Below are positions 57,201 to 64,000 of a DNA stretch of 64,000 nucleotides, piece after piece. Position numbers and translations under genes: made by a program. The DNA is from Arctopsyche grandis. Taxonomy: Eukaryota; Arthropoda; Insecta; Trichoptera; Hydropsychidae. Where the stretch lies: contig NC_135360.1 of the NCBI RefSeq assembly GCF_051622035.1, positions 4,402,001-4,466,000 of the forward strand, written 5' to 3'. The number at the start of each line of letters is the position of its first letter. Positions within the stretch are counted from its first letter, which is position 1. The notes below the pieces were generated by a model. The model saw only the letters and a list, made by a program, of their open reading frames with translations. It ran no database searches and was not told the DNA's origin.

Positions 57201-60200
57201 GCTCTCATTGCGTTGAGTATGAAAGGCCAGCGGATTGCTCTACTTGGTCATTCGAAGCTGGTTGTCTGGGATATGAGCAATTATCTTCTTCTACCACTGT
57301 CATTCACTTCGATCTGGAAACCATTCTTCACGTCCACACAATATTGTCTGAACAAATTCATTTTAGAGATTCAATATTGCAATTGCATGGACATTTAGAA
57401 CGGCCAAAGTTGTTCGAGAATTTGTGATAGTTGTATAGCGATTTTAGTTCAATTTTCCTGTCTTAGATATCATTGCTTTATATATTTCTATCAAATAAAT
57501 AATATAAAAATAGATCCTTTATCAAAATTTAAGGCAAGTACTACCATCCACTGCATGTATGAACCGCATGCCAATAGTACTTAAATTATATTTTAAACAC
57601 ATCTATGTACATCATTTGTATACAATTTTTTTATAGTATTTGCCTTCGGTCGATCCTATGGAGTTTTGTTTATGGCTAGAGCTCTGCAAGGCATAGGTTC
57701 TTCCTGCTCTTCAGTTTCAGGAATGGGAATGCTCGCTGAAAGATATCCAGATGATAAGGTATAGGAATAGCACATTGTGTGCACACACATATGTGCAGAA
57801 AAATATAACTTTGGATTTTTCAGGAACGAGGAAACGCCATGGGAATAGCACTTGGTGGTTTGGCTCTTGGAGTACTCATCGGTCCTCCATTCGGCGGAGT
57901 CATGTATGAATTCGTCGGAAAATCTGCTCCATTTCTTATTCTATCAGCTCTTGCTCTGGGTGATGGATGTGAGTCTGTCACGTTACAAATTTAAATCTGT
58001 TACTTTTGGAGTGTCTGTAGCTGAACTGATGATACTTTCAGTACTCCAACTGTTGATGCTTCAACCAACTGTCGTCCGTCAAGAGAGTGACCCGCCTTCA
58101 CTGAAAGCCTTGGTTATGGACCCGTATATTCTGATCGCCGCCGGTAGTATATACTGAAATGAAGCTCGTATTCGATTTGATTACGAGTATTATAAAGTAA
58201 ATGTTAAACTTTAGGTGCTATAACTTTTGCAAACATGGGAATCGCAATGCTCGAGCCATCTCTGCCTATCTGGATGATGGACACGATGGGAGCAGGACGT
58301 TGGAAACAAGGGGTGACGTTTTTACCGGCGAGCATAAGTTATCTGATAGGTCAAACGAGTTTTTTTTATGATTTATGTCGATTGTGTTCTTGAATTTGTT
58401 TGTCTTAAAATGTTATGATAAAATACAGGTACGAATCTTTTCGGTCCACTCGGTCATCGAATGGGACGTTGGCTGGCCGCCTGCATAGGTCTTTTGATTA
58501 TAGGAGTCTGCTTGATATGTGTAAGGACTATAAAGTGTAATTTTTTAAAGGTTTGGGGATTGAACTCGTATCGAGAAGGACTAGCGTCAATTTTTTATTA
58601 TAATTTTTATCATAATTACATGCAAAGCGTCTCTGTGGCAAATAAAATTTCTAAATTCATGCACAGACATTAAAATCAATCTGGATTTTATTATTATTTA
58701 TATTGAAATTAGCATATGTTTTTTAAATATAGGTATTATATCATTTATAATAAAATAATGACATAAACCCTTCAGAATAAAGGTACTTAATAAATAGTCA
58801 GAAGAACCCAAGTACTCTATCGAGCACAGATTGAAGACTGCCTATACAATATGTAAATATGTATGTACATACATATGTAGTTGATTACAACGCGGAATAT
58901 GAACTAGGGAACACGGACGACAATTTGTCGTTCAACAGTTCTGTCGCAAGCTTTAGGGCGAAAACACACTGAATCGAAAGGCTCGGGAACGTTCTTGGAC
59001 TCCCGTGGTGAGAAAATTCGCAGGGGCTTTTTTTTCGACAAGTTTCTCCTACATTTCTTCAAATATGGGAATCACTTTAAAACCGTTATCGATCACCTTA
59101 AAACCTATGTCAATACAAGGATTTCTGTCTGGGTGTCATAGCATAGATTATGCGTGCTAGCGCTTTTTTTACATGTGCAAAACTATCTAAAATGAAACTA
59201 ATATAAACCTTGTAAAAACACGTGCCACGTGCCTCTGTGTGTCTGCACCCGACAGGCTGCTAGCGCGACATTTTGTCGCGAGACTTTTCTGTCTTAGCTC
59301 ATATCAGAAAAAATACTACATTTATTATATTGTGAGAGAATTTTAAAAGGAAAGCTTCGATAACATGTTCGAAAAACTGACAAACCCCGAAAACTTTCAC
59401 CCGAGTGATTGTCATTGTCGCGAGACATTAAGTTCCGGGGCTATACATATGTAAAGTGGAGTGCCGTTCATATATACAGCTCTGGACCTTAATGTCTCGC
59501 AACAACGAGACAAAACGGTGTTCATGTGCCTGAGATTCATTATATAAATAAACACGGATATGAGACACAATGGCTTAGTTGCATGCAGGGATTGCAATTT
59601 ACCGTCAAATTTCATAAACCATTAAATGGTTAATGATTTTTCCTACTACCTGTACATATATCAGTATTTACCGGTAAATTTCGTGGATTAAATAACTGTA
59701 TGTGGTTACTTTTCCTAAAAACATCAAATTAAATTGAATAGTAAATAATTAAAAATAAGTCTCGGTTAAATTATGTCATATAAATGCATTGATGTAAATT
59801 CGTAGCAGTAAATAATTTTTTTATAATATTTTTGCCAATCATATTTATTTATTTAAAGTTTGGAACATTTGAAAGTTTCGATCATATTATTGAAAAAATC
59901 GATGCCGAACTAAGAAAAATCATCTGATCAATCTTATTACGATTTGGTTGATCTGTGTTGCCATTGAATTTATCGATTTAAAATTGCCACTGAAATTACT
60001 GAAATTTTTTGAAATTTGAAACTTGAAATTTGAAAATTACTGAAAATAAACATATTCCAGACAACCCAATCCACAATACGCCATTTGCATCGATTCGCAT
60101 ATTTACTTAATTCACAATAAATAGTTTCCGGTAAATTTTAAAATTTACCGGTATTTACTGATGTAGAAAATTTAATCATTTACCGGTAAATCGGTATTGC

Positions 60201-62460
60201 AATGCCTATACTGTCCAATAACAAATTGTCTCATGCTGCGTTATTCCACCTTCTACACAACAACGAGTCAATCTCCGAACTTTAATTTTTCCATTAGTGT
60301 GACATTATAAGACATAACATAAACCACAAACTTTACACAGATCCCAATGGCGACATCTATTAATCACTTGATCGTGCCGAACGCCGGTCTCGGCTTCGCC
60401 ATCGGCATGGTAGACTCGTCAATGATGCCCGAACTAGGATATTTGGTGGACATTCGACACAGTGCCGTTTACGGATCGGTTTACGCCATCGGTGACATTG
60501 CTTTTTGCTTGGGATTTGCAGTCGGTTAGTATTTTGACTGTTTGGCATATATGTTATGATAGTGTGTGCTTGACGCTGACCCTAGCTGTGCATCTCGCTT
60601 CTAAACCGACATTTACAATGTAACACTGCGCAGTAAGCAGTGGCGGACTGGCCATACAAGCGTACATGCCCGATGGCATGTGGGCCCCACTATCCGTTAG
60701 AAAATATGGGCCCTCAGTAAAATTAAATAACTTTTTAATTTAACTATTTCACGTGTGTAAAAATTTATAGGATATTGCACTTTGGGACCTAGAGTTTGGG
60801 TATTTCAACAAAACAAATTTCTTACGATATACGCAAACAACTAATGCCTGCTTTAACAGCCCAAGGATCGGTTAACTTTTTTTATTAGGCTCGATTTCTT
60901 TTTTTTTTTTTATTTCGCCATTTCCAACCTCAATATTATGCATATACCAATACCTATGTAACAACTACCTACTGAAATAAAAATGGGAATAAACAAATTT
61001 CCCTGAATAATATAAACTGAATTGCTTAAAACAATTTTGATAGGACGATTCATCATCAACCAGCGATTTAAATTTACTTCATACATACTTTCAAAATAAC
61101 ATTTGATTATACTTCGACGATATAGTAAGATTTAAATACACAATTTGAAACAGTTTCCGAATATTAAATCTATTCCTAATCTAGACAAATCCATGTATAT
61201 AGAAACATAGGATAGGGGCCCCCTCCCCAAAATCCTGATTTTCGATTAACATTAATTGAAAATATTATGCATTTTTTGTTTTCAGGGACGTAATTTGGGG
61301 GGCACTCGCCCCCCTAAATTAAGGAATAGTGTGAATTTAGAAAATATTATGGATTTAATGATTAATGAGATACTATGGATCTATGAATACTGCGTTTATT
61401 TCTTATGTACATATGCTACTTTTGGGTAACTAATAAAATAATCGCTGCTATGTGCTTTGAAAAAAAAAGATTTTATTATTTTGAAGCAAGTATATTTTGG
61501 TTTTTAAGTGGTATGCCATTAGTAACATTCTTAGAAATTGTTCATCCCATGGAGCGAATCGTTAGAAAGGTCCCCTTTACTTTATTTTGTCTCAAAAACA
61601 GATGTGTATTGTTTATTTTTCCGAATGTTCGTATATTTTTTGATATAGTGATACATTTTGATGGTCGATTTTTGTTAACCATGTGAAGATTTTTGGAAAA
61701 AAATTTTCGCCTGCGGCGCTTTTTTGGCTTTTTGCATAATATTTTTTTATAATTATTTTTTCAAAAATAAGATTAATTTTTTCATATTTTATATTTTCCA
61801 TTTTTATTCCGATATAAAAAAGATTTTTTGAAAAAAAATTCAATTTGACTAGTCTTTGCCTGCCCCCCCAAGAAAAAGCTGAAATGACGTCCCTGATTGT
61901 TTTCTACCGAAAGTAAAAGCCGCTTTTATGCCTCATTCTTTTATTATGCATTCTATTAACCTAGTTAAAGGGTTAAAAAGAAATATACAATGTAATTTAT
62001 GGATCTATTTTGCTTTTGCCATTTTTCTTGTGCCTAAATTTGTTTATTCCCATTTTTGAAAATTTTATTTATTTTTTGTCCTTGATTTTTAGCGTGATGG
62101 AAAGAAAAAAATTTTGTTATATGGGGGGGGGGGGACAAATTTTTTTAATCCTGGGTGGGGGCCCCCTTTGACTCCTGGCATGCACTGATTTCAGTCCCAG
62201 TCCGCCACTGGCAGTAAGTTAAGAAATGAATATCGCATGCTTTTGTGAGCATTCTGGGCGCCGTTTGGTTATGTGCATAATTTGGGATTTGTTCCATTTG
62301 TTGAAAGTTCGGGTGTGGTGTTTCAGGTCCGGCGATGTCTGGAACTCTCGTCAACACTATCGGCTTTGAATGGATGCTGTTCGGAATTGCGATTCTAAAC
62401 TTTTTATATGCGCCTCTACTGTGTTTTCTGCGAGCCCCTCCGACCAAAGAAGAGAAAAAG
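48205..62460 (+). CDS. VMAT: Vesicular monoamine transporter (SLC18A family), eleven coding exons, 3' partial
   Basis: Proton antiporter of the major facilitator superfamily that loads dopamine, serotonin, octopamine or tyramine into synaptic vesicles. Exons: 48205-48310, 55749-55901, 56467-56602, 56843-56901, 57637-57758, 57824-57968, 58042-58143, 58215-58349, 58429-58520, 60341-60524, 62327-62460. All are GT-AG with matching phases; 1368 nt, 456 codons. Membrane span 1 contains [16 protein letters not shown] with Asp28, which binds the amine in the family. The luminal loop has N-glycosylation sites at residues 76, 82 and 89. Further signatures are [45 protein letters not shown], and [18 protein letters not shown] with Asp387. 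The last seen exon ends KEEKK in phase 0; the cytoplasmic tail and stop lie beyond the window. The first intron (7.4 kb) is full of repeats and introns 9 and 10 carry hAT-like elements. VAChT is the nearest alternative, less likely on these motifs. Confidence 0.94.
48488..48665 (+). mobile_element. tRNA-derived SINE, 3'-truncated copy
   Basis: Starts near the head (GTCCCGGTGGAGCCTCGATTG) and stops at TTGAAACCGTTCCTC, directly followed by a second copy. Confidence 0.65.
48667..49420 (+). mobile_element. tRNA-derived SINE, copy split by a hAT-like insertion
   Basis: Body from CGATTGAAAATAATTTATTC; broken at TCACCACT (48843-48850) and resumed at 49237 with TATGATTAATGTACAA, ending AAGGCGCATTGGGATTTACC and CCTGGTATATTT. 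Confidence 0.75.
48851..49228. mobile_element. hAT-like non-autonomous element with 8-bp TSD
   Basis: Flanked by exact TCACCACT duplications (48843-48850, 49229-49236). Long imperfect inverted ends: GGGTCTACCTCACGGGACTG and, in reverse, CCAGTCTCCCTCACGGGACC, both continuing AAAGTGAAAC and GCAAATATCGGAAGGCAAAG. The intact target is visible in the SINE at 31904-31911. The interior holds the GCGCGCGCAC/GGAACAAGAGGAAC block shared with 10153, 42395 and 44489. Confidence 0.88.
49500..49625 (-). mobile_element. SINE fragment
   Basis: Reverse-oriented body fragment containing GTGGTGACATAGTGG and CAACAATGAAATCAGATAAA. Confidence 0.6.
49680..50360 (+). pseudogene. Unassigned decayed coding remnants
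   Basis: Short frames with protein-like text, such as [21 protein letters not shown] (49690-49872, in parts) and, in another frame, [18 protein letters not shown] near 50156-50210, interrupted by stops. They resemble fragments of an old mobile-element gene, but I recognise no family. Confidence 0.25.
50690..51005. repeat. Remnant of the AAACACACTGAGTGG-type TIR element
   Basis: Shares TCAAATATGGGAATCACTGT and ATATCACCGAAAACATTCCAGG with 4738-4805, and ends GTGCCACTCTGTGTGTATTT like the right TIR of that element. Confidence 0.65.
51006..53685. other. VMAT intron 1, AT-rich, no further gene seen
   Basis: Contains G-run and C-run patches at 52389-52430 and a C run at 53564-53578. A GC-richer patch at 52740-52870 has CAGTGGCGTGAG and GAGCCGCCCCTG, which look like hAT ends very close together. 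Nothing else is named. Confidence 0.35.
53690..54480 (+). pseudogene. Jockey-type LINE reverse transcriptase, degenerate fragment
   Basis: Encodes [10 protein letters not shown] (frame of 53736), [13 protein letters not shown], the catalytic FADD at about 53830, the [13 protein letters not shown] region, then after a stop [16 protein letters not shown], and after another stop the FLRIITDA and [10 protein letters not shown] region. Order and motifs fit Jockey. Several stop codons make it inactive. It lies in VMAT intron 1. Confidence 0.8.
54481..55748. other. VMAT intron 1, distal part
   Basis: No gene or bounded element recognised. 54700-55030 is less AT-rich (GGGGCGGGGAACAGGGGG on the minus strand) and could be an old element or regulatory sequence. 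Confidence 0.3.
58950..59250. repeat. Short copy of the AAACACACTGA-type TIR element
   Basis: Left end TTTAGGGCGAAAACACACTG (58950) and inner TTCTTCAAATATGGGAATCA match 4092-4903; right side GTGCCTCTGTGTGTCTGCAC is a decayed TIR. In VMAT intron 9. Confidence 0.65.
59586..60205. mobile_element. Possible hAT-like element in VMAT intron 9
   Basis: Inverted ends CAGGGATTGCAATTTACCG (59586) and CGGTATTGCAATGCC (about 60190-60205), with inner TTACCGGTAAAT repeated inversely. No clear target duplication. Confidence 0.4.
60638..62210. mobile_element. hAT-like element in VMAT intron 10
   Basis: A 1573-bp element with inverted ends CAGTGGCGGACTGG and CCAGTCCGCCACTG, flanked by an exact 8-bp duplication GCAGTAAG (60630-60637, 62211-62218). 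No transposase recognised. A second hAT-like element is nested at 61283-61895. Confidence 0.9.
61283..61895. mobile_element. Nested hAT-like element
   Basis: A 613-bp element with ends CAGGGACGTAATTT and, inverted, CAGGGACGTCATTT. The 8-bp flanks TTTGTTTT and ATTGTTTT agree at seven of eight. Contains a 93-codon open frame without recognised domain. Confidence 0.8.
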
Positions 62461-62649
62461 GTTTGTAGACATTCATTATATGCAACTCCTTTCTTTTCAC
62501 TATGTACTATGGGGGTAGCCGGTAGGGCGAGTGAGACGACTGTGTTGGTAATGCACAACTATTTATTTCGACGGCTGAGAAGGAAGTGATTGCTTCCCAC
62601 GAAGCGCTGGTCGAGTCGATGGTTTTACCCAGTACTTCGGAATTGTCAC

Positions 62650-62855
62650 AGTATTCACAGTTTCTCCCACATTTCTTTAAATATGGGATTCACCGTTATC
62701 GATTACTGTCAAGCACGGATAAAATATCACCGAAAACACTCCAGGGGGGTGATTTTTGGAACTGTGTACCATGTATATGGGTCTGCGTTTTTTCGCATCT
62801 TTAAAAGTATCTTAAAAAAAAAAACGTCCCACTCAATGTGTTTTTGCCTTTAGTG
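62650..62855. repeat. Right-end fragment of the TIR element family
   Basis: Shares AAATATGGGATTCACCGTTA, ATATCACCGAAAACACTCCA and GTCCCACTCAATGTGTTTTT with 4735-4905. Confidence 0.7.
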
Positions 62856-63402
62856 TATTCATCCAACGTCTTCTTAGTGTTCCAGGTTTTTACAAGCCTC
62901 TTATAAGTTTGCTTTCGTAAAAGATGGAGCTAAAATTCCTACAGTCTTCAAATCGTTTTGAAACTTTGCCATTTTGCGCGGTTTGGTCAACGAGGGATAT
63001 TTAATTTTCCGTATGCTTACACTGGCCATCTTTTCAAAATTCTCAGCCACGTAACAATGTGCGCTCTCGTTGTGTATAAAAGATCGTATGCATATGTACA
63101 TACATACTGTGTTCTTGTCAACTAACACTGTCAAATCACCCACCTCTTCCCTCATTTTCAGTTCGGAAGTTTCACTTCTACAGCGCGTGACCTCACACAT
63201 ATTACAATATCGTAGTCAATGATCCCAATGGAGATAAATCTGAACCTCAAGTGTTTGAAATGTGTGGTTAACACAATTATTGGTTTCAAATAAATTCTGG
63301 TGTGAATTTCATTTTCACTACAAATATTCACATAACTATACAATAATTTCAGTGTCTATTTCTGTTGCACATACTACATATGTATGTGTGTCATTATAAA
63401 CA
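62856..63402. other. Sequence after the last VMAT exon seen, no exon found
   Basis: Searched for the VMAT C-terminal exon (expected to read something like V-R-Y-V); none was found, so it probably lies to the right of the window. Confidence 0.4.
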
Positions 63403-64000
63403 TACTAGTGTTGTACCCGATAAAACATTATCACATGGGTGTTGGCATATTGTTATTAAATAAAAAAAAATTAAAAGAAATGTGTCGGTCATGTGATTTG
63501 CACGCGGTCGAATTTTTTTCAAATGCCTTTTTAATATATTTAATTTAATATTTATATTTAATTGTTTAATATGAAAAAAAATGGTAAAAAAAAAGTTTTT
63601 TAAAAACATACCTCTTCTATAATTTGTATATAAAATTATTATTTTGAATAAAAACAATAATTTTATTTTACTACCGCCATCTATGTTTAAAACTAATAAA
63701 CAAACGATGGATAAACGTCAAAGACTATCTCGCCGGGCAGATATCAAACGCGTCTTACACGATATTTTTGCACCATCGTAGTGGCGGAGGATCCATTTAC
63801 TTATATTGATGACCAAAATGAGCAATATGGCAAAGTATGAAAACGATCGGATAAGAGGCAAACTTTTTCCTGAATTGTAATCGTAAGTGAAACGTAAAGG
63901 AGGTATGTAATAAAAACTACCCCACCTACCTATATATGAACAATATAAAACACCAATAGAAAAATTAATTAATTAATTAAATAAATTTTCAATAGATGGC
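63403..64000 (+). repeat. Dispersed repeat R, copy at right edge with an insertion
   Basis: Starts ACTAGTGTTGTACCCGATAA like 19419 and 25637, is interrupted at about 63595-63912 and resumes with CTACCCCACCTACCTATATA to TTTTCAATAGATGGC at the edge. Confidence 0.7.
63595..63912 (+). mobile_element. Insertion in repeat R, related to 7890-8157
   Basis: Inverted ends AGTTTTTTAAAAACATACCTC and, in reverse from the right, AGTTTTTATTACATACCTCC, in parts. The comparison with 25837-25860 (GGTAAAAACTACC) shows the uninterrupted site. Confidence 0.65.

Noticed and set aside
61405-61686. 93-codon open frame inside the nested hAT-like element
   Set aside because: No transposase motif, aromatic-rich AT-driven composition; not supported as a gene.
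63150-63230. Possible last VMAT exon after TTTTCAG at about 63156-63162
   Set aside because: The sequence following it does not resemble a VMAT tail and gives no suitable frame after the phase 0 end of exon 11.

Overview
The window is a piece of an AT-rich insect nuclear genome. Four spliced protein genes could be rebuilt exon by exon with consistent phases: the 3' end of the V-ATPase accessory subunit S1 gene (ATP6AP1/VhaAC45, + strand, left edge), a complete ten-exon clan-4 cytochrome P450 (- strand, 6957-15977, 530 aa), a complete six-exon Rebers-Riddiford cuticular protein (- strand, 25256-29977, 270 aa), and eleven coding exons of a vesicular monoamine transporter (VMAT/SLC18A, + strand, 48205-62460, running off the right side). 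A fifth gene, predicted from a TATA box, signal peptide, one intron and a poly(A) signal, encodes a 113-aa secreted protein that I do not recognise (20795-22310). VMAT, clan-4 P450 and RR cuticle protein together point to an arthropod, most likely an insect; I cannot fix the order from sequence alone.

Everything between the exons is dense with transposable elements, many readable to the base: Helitron-like elements of two families (5' TC, 3' CTAG, inserted between A and T), hAT-like elements with 8-bp target duplications, TTAA-flanked piggyBac-like MITEs, a tRNA-derived SINE family, a solo LTR, and fragments of RTE- and Jockey-type LINEs. Several insertions have a matching empty site elsewhere in the same window, so their target duplications can be checked by eye.

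Layout: 1-2.4 kb VhaAC45 end after a minisatellite; 2.4-6.9 kb repeats and MITEs; 7-16 kb P450, whose introns are stuffed with elements; 16-20.7 kb repeats, RTE fragment, solo LTR; 20.7-22.3 kb small secreted gene; 22.4-25.2 kb repeats; 25.2-30.1 kb cuticle gene; 30-46 kb gene-poor, with SINEs and, at 36-40.7 kb, two neighbouring Helitron-like copies that each carry a 1.7-1.9 kb very GC-rich tandem-repeat block (90-bp then 143-bp units) followed by a T-rich tract; 46-62.5 kb VMAT with a 7.4-kb first coding intron; 62.5-64 kb repeats.

The most notable points are (1) the GC-rich minisatellites inside the Helitron-like family, with short unexpanded versions of the same segment elsewhere in the window, (2) a Helitron-like terminus that appears to supply the splice acceptor of P450 exon 2, and (3) the unrecognised secreted protein gene. 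The genes have unrelated jobs (organelle acidification, oxidation chemistry, cuticle, monoamine storage); I see no functional cluster.
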